DNA of 64,000 nucleotides from Eubacteriales bacterium. Its GTDB lineage: Bacteria > Bacillota_A > Clostridia > Christensenellales > Aristaeellaceae. Shown one piece after another: positions 38,830-47,921 of this stretch. Each line of letters starts with the position of its first letter. Position 1 is the stretch's first letter. The DNA lies in the NCBI GenBank assembly GCA_029974035.1, contig JARKQG010000042.1, positions 81,152 to 145,151 on the forward strand, given 5' to 3'. The translations under genes and the position numbers were made by a program. The notes beneath the pieces were generated by a model, which did no database searches, was not told where the DNA came from, and saw nothing but the letters and a program-made list of their open reading frames with translations.

Positions 38830-38886
38830 TTGAACGCATACGGAGCGTTTTTGTACGGAGCTGCGCGTTTTGTGGAGGGGTAAGGC

Positions 38887-39888
38887 ATGAAACTGCGTCC
38901 GGCGTCCTGGAGAAGGCGGGCCGCGTTAAAGGCGTTTTTCGTCCTGCTGGCGGCGGCGATGATGCTATCCGGCTGCTCGGGCGGCGAGCAGGAGAAGGAA
39001 AGCGCCGTGATTCTGGGCTTTTCCCAGCTGGGCAGCGAGAGCGGCTGGCGGATTGGCAATACCCGGGACATCCATGCCGCGGCGGACCGGGCGGGCGTAA
39101 AGCTGATGTTTGACAACGCGGAGCAGAAGCAGGAAAATCAGATCAAGGCCATCCGCTCGTTCATCGCCTATCAGGTGGACGTGATCGCCTTTTCACCCAT
39201 CGTGGAGGACGGCTGGACCAATGTCCTCACCGAGGCGCGGGAGGCGGGCATTCCGGTATTGTGCACGGACCGCTTTATCAGCGGCGCCGATGCGGACCTG
39301 ATCGTGGGCTTTGTCGGATCGGACTTTTACGAGGAGGGCCGCCGCGCGGGGGACTTCCTGCTGGAAAAGGCGAACCGGATGGGCGCGGACCACCTCCGCA
39401 TCGTGGAGATTACCGGCACGGAGGACTCGACGCCGATGCGGCAGCGGGCCATTGGCTTCCGGGACGTGATCGAGGGCGATCCGCGCTTTGAAATTGTGGA
39501 GTCCGTCTCCGGAGACTTTCTGAAATCTAAGGGCAAGGAATGCATGCAGCGGGTGCTGGAGGAGCGCGGCCACGACATCGACGTTCTGTATTCCCACAAC
39601 GACGCGATGACGCTGGGGGCCATCGAGGCCATCGAGGCCGAGGGGCTCGCGCCGGGGCGGGACATCGTGATCATTACCGTCGACGGCGAACAGGGCGCCA
39701 TCGATCTTCTGAAAGAGGGAAAGATCAACTGCGTCGTCGAATGCACGCCCAAGATCGGCGACATCATCATGAGCCTTACGGAAAAGCTCGCCGCGGGGGA
39801 GAGCGTAGAGCGCTACACCTATTCGGAGGAAACCGTGTTTACCGAGTTTGATGATACCCTCAAGGATATCCCCCCGAGGGGCTATTGA
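38887..39888 (+). CDS. Sugar-binding lipoprotein, YtfQ-like, probable sensor partner of the adjacent kinase
   Basis: The 333-residue protein has a lipoprotein signal (hydrophobic run ending MLSGC) and a periplasmic-binding-protein type I fold (Peripla_BP_4). The mature N-terminus GFSQLGSESGWRIGNT and the QKQENQIKAIRSFI helix are hallmarks of the galactofuranose-binding YtfQ group, and it resembles the second such protein at 43092. It is followed after 1 bp by a histidine kinase and response regulator, not by permease genes. It therefore more likely presents sugar to the kinase as an extracytoplasmic sensor than serves as the main transport receptor, although it could serve both. The start has a GGAGGGG site upstream. 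Confidence 0.88.
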   Translation: MKLRPASWRRRAALKAFFVLLAAAMMLSGCSGGEQEKESAVILGFSQLGSESGWRIGNTRDIHAAADRAGVKLMFDNAEQKQENQIKAIRSFIAYQVDVIAFSPIVEDGWTNVLTEAREAGIPVLCTDRFISGADADLIVGFVGSDFYEEGRRAGDFLLEKANRMGADHLRIVEITGTEDSTPMRQRAIGFRDVIEGDPRFEIVESVSGDFLKSKGKECMQRVLEERGHDIDVLYSHNDAMTLGAIEAIEAEGLAPGRDIVIITVDGEQGAIDLLKEGKINCVVECTPKIGDIIMSLTEKLAAGESVERYTYSEETVFTEFDDTLKDIPPRGY

Positions 39889-39889
39889 C

Positions 39890-41344
39890 ATGCGGCCATC
39901 CTTTTTTGCGCGCTTTGGCGATTCCATCCGCGGACGCATCACGCTGTCGATCATGGTGGTTCTCCTGATGATGCTGATTCCGGCCATCGCCTCGGTCAGC
40001 ATGATGACCAGCTATGCCCGCCAGTACCACGACGTCATCACCCGGATGGACCGCATTTCGTCGCTGTCGCCGGTGATCAACGACGACCTCCTGGGCGAGA
40101 TGTGGTCGATTGTCGCCGGGCGCGTCACTTTTGCAAAGGGCAATCAGTTTCGCGTCCTGGACACCGTGTGCGATGAGATGGACCGGCTGATCGAGGCGGA
40201 TTCCGCCAGCCAGCTGCAGATGACCGTCGCCCGGCGCACGATGAACACGCTGCGCAGATACATTGAAAACCTGGGGGCGCAGATGATTGCGGGCTCCACC
40301 GTGGACGAGGACGAGCAGACCCTCGCGGAGATCCGCAACGTGGGCTCTCTGGTGGTGGACATGCTGGGCGACGCCATCACCGCCGAGATCGACGCGTCAA
40401 TGGCGGCCAGCAACCAGCTGCAGCGGGTGGTATGGGCGACGCTCGTCATCGAGATGAGCCTGCTTCTGGTGGCGATGATATTTGCCTTCATCGCGCAGCG
40501 CTCGCTGGGCCGGGCCATCGGCCGCCCCATTGAACAGCTCAAGGACTTTGCCGGCATGATCGCCGGAGGGCACCTGGACGTGCGCGCGCCGCAGCCGGGG
40601 GTTTCGGAGCTCAGCGAGCTGACCGAGAGCCTGAACACCATGGCCGGCAAGCTGTCGGAGCTGATCGAGGAGAACAAGCGCGAGCAGGAAAACCTCAAAA
40701 AGAGCGAAATGCGCGCGCTGCAGGCGCAGATCGCGCCCCACTTTCTGTATAATACCCTGGATGCCATCATCTGGCTGGCGGAGGCCCGGAAGACCTCGGA
40801 GGTCATCACCGTCACCCGGGCGCTGTCGAACTTTTTCAGGATTTCGCTGTCCGGCGGACAGGACTGGATCAGCATCCGCCAGGAGGTCGAGCACCTGCAG
40901 GGGTACCTGACCATCCAGAAGGTGCGCTACCGCGACATTCTGGATTACGACATCCAGGTGGACGAGTCGCTCTACGATTTTACCATCCTGAAGCTGGTCA
41001 TCCAGCCGCTGGTGGAGAACGCCATCTACCACGGCATCAAAAATCGGCGCGGCGGCGGCAAGCTGTCGGTGGCGGTGGAGCGGCGCGGGGAATGGCTGTC
41101 CGTGCGCGTGTCGGACGACGGCGCGGGCATGCCGCCCGAGCGGTTGGAGGCGGTGCGCCGGACCTTCGCGGAAAACCGCGCGCCGGATACCGAAACCGGC
41201 TACGGCCTTTTCAGCGTGGACAAGCGGCTCAAGCTCTACTATAACCAGCCGGAAGGGCTGAAGGTTTCCAGCACGCAGGGGGAGGGCACGGCCATTGAGT
41301 TCTGCGTGCCGATCCAGGTTCGACGGGGGTATGAGGATGCATAA
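39890..41344 (+). CDS. Sensor histidine kinase, YesM/LytS-like
   Basis: The 484-residue protein begins 1 bp after the preceding stop. A membrane helix (about residues 14-38), an extracytoplasmic region of about 150 residues and a second helix (VIEMSLLLVAMIFAFIA) are followed by a HAMP linker. The His_kinase domain has QIAPHFLYNTLD, where the His is the phosphorylation site. The HATPase domain has the N box QPLVENAIYHGI, G1 SDDGAGMP and G2 GYGLFSV. This is the YesM class, typically paired with AraC-type regulators and carbohydrate uptake in Bacillota. The short sensor domain fits sensing through the upstream binding lipoprotein. Confidence 0.93.
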   Translation: MRPSFFARFGDSIRGRITLSIMVVLLMMLIPAIASVSMMTSYARQYHDVITRMDRISSLSPVINDDLLGEMWSIVAGRVTFAKGNQFRVLDTVCDEMDRLIEADSASQLQMTVARRTMNTLRRYIENLGAQMIAGSTVDEDEQTLAEIRNVGSLVVDMLGDAITAEIDASMAASNQLQRVVWATLVIEMSLLLVAMIFAFIAQRSLGRAIGRPIEQLKDFAGMIAGGHLDVRAPQPGVSELSELTESLNTMAGKLSELIEENKREQENLKKSEMRALQAQIAPHFLYNTLDAIIWLAEARKTSEVITVTRALSNFFRISLSGGQDWISIRQEVEHLQGYLTIQKVRYRDILDYDIQVDESLYDFTILKLVIQPLVENAIYHGIKNRRGGGKLSVAVERRGEWLSVRVSDDGAGMPPERLEAVRRTFAENRAPDTETGYGLFSVDKRLKLYYNQPEGLKVSSTQGEGTAIEFCVPIQVRRGYEDA

Positions 41345-42911
41345 GGTGTTCGTGGTGGACGACGAAATCGTCATCCGGGAGGGGCTGCGCAACAATTTTC
41401 CCTGGGAGGAGAGCGGCTTTCTGCTGGCCGGCGAGGCGCCTGACGGCGAAATCGCGCTGTCCATGCTGCAGGACATCAAGCCCGATATCCTGATTACCGA
41501 CATCAAAATGCCCTTTCTGGACGGGCTCATGCTGTGCCGCAAGATTGTGCGCACCATGCCCTGGATCCACATCGTGATCCTGTCGGGCTACGACGATTTT
41601 TCCTATGCCCGGGAGGCCATCTCGCTGGGCGTCAAGGAGTACCTGCTCAAGCCCGTTTCCGCCCATGAGTTGGGCGAGGTGCTCCGGCGCATCGCCTCCG
41701 CCATCGACGAGGAGCGCCGCCAGCAGGCGGACTACGAGGCCATGCGCAGGCAGTTGGACTCCTCCAGCCGCTTTATGCAGGAGCGGCTGCTGCTGGAGCT
41801 GCTCTCCGGGGCGGAAGGTGATTTGGTGCTGGAGCAGGCTCGGAAGCTGCGCGTCAATCTGCTGGCCCGGTGGTACCGGGTGATGCTGATCGCCACCGGC
41901 GAGGAGGACGATATGCTGCTGGTGCGGGCCCACACCCAGCGCCTGGCGGAGGGCTCCGGCGGTGCGGTCAACCTGTGCGAAACGTGCGGGCGCATCGCGG
42001 TGATCGTGCTGGGGGACAGTGCGGAGGATCTGGAGGAGCGGGCCTTTGCCTTTGCGCAGGCGGTCAAGTACGAGGTGGAGCGGTCCGTAGGGGTGACTTT
42101 GCGGGTGGCCATCGGCGCCCCGGCGGAGGGGATTGACGGCGTGGCCGGTTCCTATGCGTCGGCCCAGGACGTGCTCCGGGGCATGGTGGGCCGGTACGAC
42201 GGCACGCGCATCATGGACACGGTGGACCTGGGCATGCAGGTGGGCGCCAAGCTCATGGGGCTGGATGTGGTGCCCCTTTTTGAAAAGCTGCGCTACGCCT
42301 CCAGCCAGGAGGCCGAGGAGATCCTGAAGGAGCACTTTGATTCCATTGGCACCGTTGCGCGCCAGTCGGTCATCATGGCCAATTACCTGTACGTGGACAT
42401 CCTGCTGGCCGCCATGCGGGTCATCCGCGAAAACGGCGGCGATCCGGTGGAGATCATCCCGGAGGCCGTGCAGCAGCAGGCCGGCGCCCTCAAGACATTT
42501 TCGGGCCACGAGGACATGGTGGATTCCGCCCGCGGCATCCTGCTCAAGGCGATCCAGTTCCGCGACAGCCAGACCATGTCCCGATACGGCTCGGTGATCC
42601 GCAGCGCCTGCGCCTACATCGACCAGCACTACATGAACCCGGACATGACCTTGAGCGATGTGGCCAAGCACGTGGCGCTGTCCAACAACCACTTCTGCAC
42701 CGTGTTTTCCCAGGAGATGGGCGTGACCTTTATCGAATACCTGACGAAGCTGCGTATGAAAAAGGCCCGGGATCTGCTCAAGAGCACCGACATGCGCTCC
42801 AGCGAGGTATCCGTCGCCATCGGCTACAACGACCCCCACTATTTCAGTTATTTGTTTAAGAAAAACGTCGGGATGAACCCAAGGGACTACCGAAATTCGT
42901 GCAAACGGTGA
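41337..42911 (+). CDS. Response regulator, YesN-like, receiver plus AraC-type DNA-binding domain
   Basis: The start is ATG 41337, overlapping the kinase stop by 8 bp; ATG 41331 is an alternative. The 524-residue product has an N-terminal receiver with VVDDE acids, the phospho-acceptor Asp in LITDIKMPFLDG, SGYDDF and Lys in LLKPVS. A middle region of about 270 residues resembles the YesN linker. A C-terminal double helix-turn-helix of AraC type has MTLSDVAKHVALSNNHFCTVFSQEMG and SEVSVAIGYNDPHYFSYLFKKNVGMNPRDYR. It probably activates the sugar ABC operon beginning 180 bp downstream when the kinase detects ligand. Confidence 0.93.
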   Translation: MHKVFVVDDEIVIREGLRNNFPWEESGFLLAGEAPDGEIALSMLQDIKPDILITDIKMPFLDGLMLCRKIVRTMPWIHIVILSGYDDFSYAREAISLGVKEYLLKPVSAHELGEVLRRIASAIDEERRQQADYEAMRRQLDSSSRFMQERLLLELLSGAEGDLVLEQARKLRVNLLARWYRVMLIATGEEDDMLLVRAHTQRLAEGSGGAVNLCETCGRIAVIVLGDSAEDLEERAFAFAQAVKYEVERSVGVTLRVAIGAPAEGIDGVAGSYASAQDVLRGMVGRYDGTRIMDTVDLGMQVGAKLMGLDVVPLFEKLRYASSQEAEEILKEHFDSIGTVARQSVIMANYLYVDILLAAMRVIRENGGDPVEIIPEAVQQQAGALKTFSGHEDMVDSARGILLKAIQFRDSQTMSRYGSVIRSACAYIDQHYMNPDMTLSDVAKHVALSNNHFCTVFSQEMGVTFIEYLTKLRMKKARDLLKSTDMRSSEVSVAIGYNDPHYFSYLFKKNVGMNPRDYRNSCKR

Positions 42912-42999
42912 AAACCATAAAATCCCGACTTTTTTTCGGAAGATATCGCCCAACGCCTTTGGGGGTCGGGTGCCGTCCGAAGATTTTAGACAAATCCAC

Positions 43000-43041
43000 G
43001 GAAACCAGCCTGTTTCCGCCCCATGTTAAGTGTGCTACGAT
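43000..43041 (+). promoter_or_regulatory. Putative promoter and palindromic operator of the YtfQ-type ABC operon
   Basis: TTTCCG (43013-43018), a 17-bp spacer and TACGAT (43036-43041) form a weak promoter, as expected for an activated one. A perfect inverted repeat GGAAAC (43000-43005) and GTTTCC (43012-43017) overlaps the -35 and is a candidate regulator site. Confidence 0.5.
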
Positions 43042-43091
43042 CATGGCAAGGGCGGATGACCGTCCACAATAAAGATGGAGGGACGACTTTT

Positions 43092-44087
43092 ATGAAGAAA
43101 CTGGTTGCTCTGGTACTGGCAATGGTGCTGGTGCTGGGCGTCGGCGCGAGCGCTTCTGCGCTGACGGTCGCTTTCTCGCAGATCGGTCAGGAATCCGACT
43201 GGCGTACCGCCAACACCGACGACCTCATCAACGCCATCAAGGCCGAGGGTTGGGACCTGGTGTACGATGATGCCCAGCAGAAGCAGGAGAACCAGATCAA
43301 GGCGCTGCGCAACTTCATCTCCCAGGGCGTCGACTACATCCTCTTCACCGGCGTCGTGACCACCGGCTGGGACGAGGTCCTCAAGGAAGTCAACGAGGCC
43401 GAGATCCCGCTGATCCTGATCGACCGCATGCCCGACTGTGCGGATGACATCGAGTACGCCGCCGCCTTTGGCGGAGACTTCACCGAGGAAGGCCGCCGCA
43501 TGGGTTTCTGGGCCGGCAACTATCTGGCGAGCGTCGGCCGCGGCGATGAAGAGATCAACGCCGTCGTCCTCGAAGGCACCACCGGCGCCACCGCCGCCAC
43601 CGAGCGCACCAACGGCATCAACGAGGCCCTTACGAACTTCCCCAACATCAAGATCGTCGCTTCCCAGACCGGCAACTTCACCCGCGCCGAAGGCCAGGCC
43701 GTCATGGAGAGCTTCCTGAAGTCCCAGCCGGACATCGACCTTCTGTTTGCGGAGAACGACGACATGGGCCTGGGCGCCATCGCCGCCATCAAGGCCGCCG
43801 GCAAGGTGCCGGGCAAGGACATCATCGTGGTGGGCTGCGACTCCGTGAAGGCCGCCTTTGACGCGATCGTCGCGGGCGACATGAACGCCACCATCGAGTG
43901 CACGCCGCTGTACTCCCCGTTCGTCGTCCAGGCCATCAAGGACCTGGAAGAAGGCAAGACCTTCGGCCGCGAAGTGCTGCACCCCGAGGAGTTCGTCTAT
44001 GACGCGGACGGCGGCATCGCCTACACCGCCGACGGCGACAAGCTCTCCATCAAGGCTGCGGACGTCATTGCCGACCGCAAGTACTGA
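43092..44087 (+). CDS. ytfQ: Sugar ABC transporter substrate-binding protein, YtfQ-like
   Basis: The 331-residue protein starts at ATG 43092 (GGAGG at 43077) with a signal peptide (MKKLVALVLAMVLVLGVGASASA). There is no lipobox Cys, unlike the sensor copy at 38887. The Peripla_BP_4 fold includes AFSQIGQESDWRTANT, QKQENQIKALRNFI and CTPLYSPFVVQAI, matching galactofuranose-type YtfQ proteins. It delivers the sugar to the membrane importer encoded downstream. Loss of the lipid anchor in a Gram-positive is unusual; it may be released or held by the permease. A 13-bp-stem hairpin after the gene may raise its expression above that of the ATPase gene. Confidence 0.9.
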   Translation: MKKLVALVLAMVLVLGVGASASALTVAFSQIGQESDWRTANTDDLINAIKAEGWDLVYDDAQQKQENQIKALRNFISQGVDYILFTGVVTTGWDEVLKEVNEAEIPLILIDRMPDCADDIEYAAAFGGDFTEEGRRMGFWAGNYLASVGRGDEEINAVVLEGTTGATAATERTNGINEALTNFPNIKIVASQTGNFTRAEGQAVMESFLKSQPDIDLLFAENDDMGLGAIAAIKAAGKVPGKDIIVVGCDSVKAAFDAIVAGDMNATIECTPLYSPFVVQAIKDLEEGKTFGREVLHPEEFVYDADGGIAYTADGDKLSIKAADVIADRKY

Positions 44088-44118
44088 TGCCAAGCGCCGG
44101 CTTATGTGAATGAGCCAA

Positions 44119-44149
44119 GACGGATGAGGGCCGGCCGCCCTCATCCGTC
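44119..44149 (+). terminator. Intercistronic hairpin between binding-protein and ATPase genes
   Basis: A perfect 13-bp stem (44119-44131 with 44137-44149) has a five-base loop and no T-run. It probably acts as a partial terminator or mRNA 3' protector, giving excess binding protein over transporter. Confidence 0.7.
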
Positions 44150-44196
44150 CTTACTATATCGACATGCGGACGCATTGTGTTTGAGGGGATGATATT

Positions 44197-45708
44197 TTGC
44201 AGGACGTCGTTCTGGATATGTTGGGCATTTCGATCCAGTTTCCGGGCGTCAAGGCGCTGGACGGCGTGGACTTCTCGCTGAAAAGAGGCGAGGTGCACGC
44301 GCTGCTGGGCGAAAACGGCGCGGGAAAGTCCACGCTGATCAAGTGCCTGACCGGTGTCCATCACATGGATTCGGGCAGGATCGTGCTGGACGGCAAGGAG
44401 ATCAAGCCGTCCTCGCCGCAGGCCGCCATCGACATGGGCATTTCCACCGTGTGCCAGGAGGTGAACCTGTGCCCCAACCTCACGGTGGCGGAAAACATCT
44501 TCATCGGCCGTCAGCCGATGAAGCGCGGTCAGATCGACTGGAAGTCGATCAACCGCCGCGCGGCCGAGCTGATGCGCGGCATGGGCATGGCCGTCGATGT
44601 GACGCTGCCGCTGTCCTACTACTCCATCGCCATCCAGCAGATGGTTTCCATCGCCCGCGCGGTGGACATCAAGGCCCGGGTGCTGATCCTGGACGAGCCC
44701 ACTTCCTCGCTGGACGAGCACGAGGTGCAGCGGCTGTTCGCGGTCATGCGGGATCTCAAGGCCCAGGGCCTGGGGATCATCTTCATCACCCACTTCCTGG
44801 ACCAGGTGTTTGAGATTTCCGACCGGATTACGGTGCTGCGCAACGGCCGTCTGGTCGGCAATTACGACGCCGCCCAGATCACCAAGCTGGACCTGGTCAC
44901 CCAGATGATCGGCAAGGACATGAACCAGATCTTCAACCTCAAGCGCGCGGAGCAGAAGCCGGGCGCGCCGGTCATGCTGGAGGCCGAGCACATCGGCGTT
45001 CCCGGCAAGGTGGAGGACATCTCCCTTTCGGTCAAGTCGGGCGAATTGGTGGGCTTTGCGGGGCTTCTGGGCTCCGGCCGCACGGAGACGGCGGAGATGC
45101 TCTTTGGCGTCACCCGTCCGGCGCGGGGGACGGTCAGGATGCGGGGCAAGGCGCTCACCCTCAAGTCGCCGCTGGACGCCATCAACCACCGGATGGCCTT
45201 CTGTCCGGAGGACCGGAAACGGGACGGCATCATCGGCGACCTTTCGGTCCGCGAGAACATCTACCTGGCGGTGCAGGCCAAGCGCGGCTTTTTGAAGCCC
45301 ATGTCCCGGCAGGAGCAGCAGGCGCTGGCGGACAAGTACATCAAGCTTCTGTCCATCGCCACGCCGGACGCGGAGAAAAAAGTGGGCGAATTGTCCGGCG
45401 GCAACCAGCAGAAGGTGATTCTGGCGCGCTGGATGGCGACGGAACCGGACGTGCTGATCCTGGACGAGCCCACCCGGGGCATCGACGTGGGTGCGAAGGC
45501 GGAAATCCAACGGATGATGCTGGAGATGTGCGAAAAGGACATGGCCGTGATCTTCATCAGTTCCGAGCTGGACGAAATCATCCGCTGTTCCAACCGCATC
45601 ATCGTCATGCGGGACGGCGCGAAGGCCGGCGAATTGGAGGGCGACAACTGCCAGCAGTCGGACATCCTGGCCATTATTGCCAATGAAACCGCGGAGGTGA
45701 GCGCATGA
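44197..45708 (+). CDS. ytfR: Sugar ABC transporter ATP-binding protein (two ABC domains), YtfR-like
   Basis: The 503-residue protein starts at TTG 44197, about 8 nt after GAGGGG; no in-frame ATG is well placed. It holds two fused nucleotide-binding domains, the layout of RbsA/YtfR. Domain 1 has GENGAGKST, a YYSIAIQQM signature in place of LSGGQ, and LILDEPTSSLD. Domain 2 has GLLGSGRTE as the usual degenerate Walker A, LSGGNQQK and LILDEPTRGID. It energises uptake with the two permeases downstream. Its stop overlaps the next start by ATGA. Confidence 0.93.
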   Translation: MQDVVLDMLGISIQFPGVKALDGVDFSLKRGEVHALLGENGAGKSTLIKCLTGVHHMDSGRIVLDGKEIKPSSPQAAIDMGISTVCQEVNLCPNLTVAENIFIGRQPMKRGQIDWKSINRRAAELMRGMGMAVDVTLPLSYYSIAIQQMVSIARAVDIKARVLILDEPTSSLDEHEVQRLFAVMRDLKAQGLGIIFITHFLDQVFEISDRITVLRNGRLVGNYDAAQITKLDLVTQMIGKDMNQIFNLKRAEQKPGAPVMLEAEHIGVPGKVEDISLSVKSGELVGFAGLLGSGRTETAEMLFGVTRPARGTVRMRGKALTLKSPLDAINHRMAFCPEDRKRDGIIGDLSVRENIYLAVQAKRGFLKPMSRQEQQALADKYIKLLSIATPDAEKKVGELSGGNQQKVILARWMATEPDVLILDEPTRGIDVGAKAEIQRMMLEMCEKDMAVIFISSELDEIIRCSNRIIVMRDGAKAGELEGDNCQQSDILAIIANETAEVSA

Positions 45709-46778
45709 AGCGCAGGTTCGAATGGGAGGCCATCGTCCGTTCCAAGATCTTCTGGGCGGTCATCGCGGAGCTGGCCATCCTGCTGGTCAGCGTCATCCTC
45801 CGGCCGGACTTTCTCAAGGTCGTCATCAATCCCACCACCGGCATGTTCTACGGCGTCCCGATCGACATCCTGAACCGCTCCGCGGAGATCACCATCATCG
45901 CCATGGGCATGACGCTGGTCATCGCGCTGGGCGGTACGGACCTGTCCGTGGGCGCGCTGGTGGCGGTTTCGGGGGCCATGGCGCTGAAATTTCTGCGCTG
46001 GGATGTGCTGGAATACCCCACGCCCGGCGACTATACCGTGATGCCCTACTTTCTGGTCATCCTGGTGCCGCTGGCCGTGTGCACGCTGATGGGCGCGTTC
46101 AACGGGCTGCTCATTTCCAAACTGGGCATGCAGCCGATCATCGCCACGCTGATTTTGATGGTGGCGGGGCGCGGCATCGCCCAGATCACCACCAACGGCA
46201 AGCAGTTCACCACCATGTACACGCCCTTTCAGCAGATCGCCCAGGGGTACTTTCTGAAGCTGCCCATGCCCATCATCATCACCGCGGTGGTGATCCTCGG
46301 TGTGGCCCTCTTTACGCGCAAGACGTCCTACGGCATGTTTGTGGAGTCCGTCGGCGTCAACCCCAACGCCAGCCGCGTATCCGGGCTTCAGTCCAGCCGG
46401 ATCATCCTGATCGCCTTCATGATCACCGGCTTCCTCTCGGGCATTTCGGGGCTGATCTATTCCAGCCGCATCTCCTCCTGCGATTCCAACAACGCCGGCA
46501 TCAACAACGAAATGAACGCGATTCTGGCGGTGGTCATCGGCGGCACCCGCATGTCCGGCGGCAAGTTCAGCCTGACGGGCACGGTGATCGGCTCGCTCAT
46601 CATCCAGACGATCGTCACGCTGGTGTACTTCTTCGGCGTGGTGTCCGAGGCGATCATGGCCTTTGAGGCGATGATCATCGCAGTGGTCATCGTGCTCCAG
46701 TCCGAACCGGTGCGCAAGTTCTTTGCGTCCCGCAAACGCAGCCGCGCGTCGGCGACGGGAGGTGCTGTCCGTGCTTAA
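45705..46778 (+). CDS. ytfT: Sugar ABC transporter permease, YtfT-like
   Basis: The 357-residue protein has about nine to ten membrane helices of the BPD_transp_2 (RbsC-like) family. Key segments are MGMTLVIALGGTDLSVGA, the family signature near the first third, and NAILAVVIGGTRMSGGKFSLTGTVIGSLII, the EAA-like loop contacting the ATPase. It overlaps the ATPase gene by 4 bp. The existence of a second, distinct permease gene downstream makes a heterodimeric channel likely, as in the E. coli YtfT/YjfF galactofuranose importer. Confidence 0.92.
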   Translation: MKRRFEWEAIVRSKIFWAVIAELAILLVSVILRPDFLKVVINPTTGMFYGVPIDILNRSAEITIIAMGMTLVIALGGTDLSVGALVAVSGAMALKFLRWDVLEYPTPGDYTVMPYFLVILVPLAVCTLMGAFNGLLISKLGMQPIIATLILMVAGRGIAQITTNGKQFTTMYTPFQQIAQGYFLKLPMPIIITAVVILGVALFTRKTSYGMFVESVGVNPNASRVSGLQSSRIILIAFMITGFLSGISGLIYSSRISSCDSNNAGINNEMNAILAVVIGGTRMSGGKFSLTGTVIGSLIIQTIVTLVYFFGVVSEAIMAFEAMIIAVVIVLQSEPVRKFFASRKRSRASATGGAVRA

Positions 46779-47820
46779 GGCGGAACCCAGGCGCCAGAGC
46801 GCGCTGACGAGAATCTTCAACCCCAAGTACATCATGGTGTACGCAACGCTGGGCGTATTTCTGGTCATCTACCTCTTTGGCGCGCTGATGTACGGCGACA
46901 AGGGCTTTACCACCCTCCGGACGCTGACCCTGATGTTCTCCGACAACGCCTATGTGGGCGTTTCGGCGGTGGGCATGACGATGGTGCTGATCACCGGCGG
47001 CATCGACCTTTCCGTGGCCGCGGTGGCGTCGCTGACGGGCATGTTCGTTGCCTACGGCGTCACGGTGCTGGGGCTGGACCCCTGGGTGTGCGTGCTGTTT
47101 TCGCTGGCGGTGGGCACGGCGCTGGGCCTTGTGATGGGCGCGGCGATCCACTACCTGAACGTGCCCCCCTTCATCACCACGCTGACGGGCATGTTTATGG
47201 CCCGGGGTGTGTGCGCGCTGATCAGCCGCGAGTCCATCTCCATTGACAACCCCACCATCGATTATCTGGCGGGGCTCAAGTGGTACATCATGCGCCTGCA
47301 GGACGGCGAATGGGTCAAGCTGAAGCCCGTGGCCTACATTAACCTCAGCGTGCTGATCTTCATCGCGATGATCATCATCGGCACCATCATCCTGCAGAAG
47401 ACGCGCATCGGCCGCAACATCTACGCCATCGGCGGCAACGAGCAGTCCGCCAAGCTGATGGGTCTGCCGGTGGGCAAGACCAAGATCTTCGTCTACGCCT
47501 TCAACGGATTCTGTTCGGCTCTGGCGGGCGTGGTCTATGTGCTCTACGTCAAATCCGGGTGGAACCTGGCGCTCCAGGGCGGCGAGCTGGATGTGATCAG
47601 CGCAGCGGTCATCGGCGGCGTCATGCTGACGGGCGGCGTGGGCTACATGGTCGGCACGATGTTCGGCGTGATGCTCAAGGCCACGATTCCCGCATTGATT
47701 ACCTTCGCGGGCAACCTGTCCTCCTGGTGGGGCAAGATCGCCACCGGCGTGCTGCTTTTGATCTTCATCGTCATCCAGCGCGTCGTGGTCACGTATACCT
47801 CCCGGAAGAAGGCAGCCTGA
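46771..47820 (+). CDS. yjfF: Sugar ABC transporter permease, YjfF-like
   Basis: The start is GTG 46771, 8 nt after GGGAGG and overlapping ytfT by 8 bp; product 349 residues. It is a BPD_transp_2 permease with MTMVLITGGIDLSVAAVASL, NVPPFITTLTGMFMARG and VISAAVIGGVMLTGGVGYMVGT. It pairs with the preceding permease. Two different permeases behind one two-domain ATPase is the order seen in ytfQRT-yjfF clusters. The operon ends at a hairpin 33 bp downstream. Confidence 0.92.
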   Translation: MLKAEPRRQSALTRIFNPKYIMVYATLGVFLVIYLFGALMYGDKGFTTLRTLTLMFSDNAYVGVSAVGMTMVLITGGIDLSVAAVASLTGMFVAYGVTVLGLDPWVCVLFSLAVGTALGLVMGAAIHYLNVPPFITTLTGMFMARGVCALISRESISIDNPTIDYLAGLKWYIMRLQDGEWVKLKPVAYINLSVLIFIAMIIIGTIILQKTRIGRNIYAIGGNEQSAKLMGLPVGKTKIFVYAFNGFCSALAGVVYVLYVKSGWNLALQGGELDVISAAVIGGVMLTGGVGYMVGTMFGVMLKATIPALITFAGNLSSWWGKIATGVLLLIFIVIQRVVVTYTSRKKAA

Positions 47821-47852
47821 CGCGCGCGCCGTTTGTCTGCCTGTAAAAAATG

Positions 47853-47886
47853 AACGCCGGGCCCGCCGGGAGGGCCCGGCGCTTGT
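47853..47886 (+). terminator. Terminator-like hairpin ending the ABC operon
   Basis: CGCCGGGCCC (47853-47862) pairs perfectly with GGGCCCGGCG (47870-47879). The tail CTTGTT is weak in T's and also forms the -35 box of the next promoter. Confidence 0.65.
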
Positions 47887-47911
47887 TGGCGGAGCGGGTT
47901 TATGCTACAAT
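47883..47911 (+). promoter_or_regulatory. Promoter of the KdpDE-like pair, possibly giving a leaderless mRNA
   Basis: TTGTTG (47883-47888), a 17-bp spacer and TACAAT (47906-47911). The expected start of transcription (about 47918) nearly coincides with GTG 47919 / ATG 47922, and no Shine-Dalgarno lies between. Confidence 0.6.
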
Positions 47912-47921
47912 AATCCGGGTG

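Noticed and set aside
42912..42990. Terminator after the AraC-type regulator (T-run near 42930)
   Set aside because: The T-run lies between two short possible pairing segments and has no stable stem before it, so no terminator was called.
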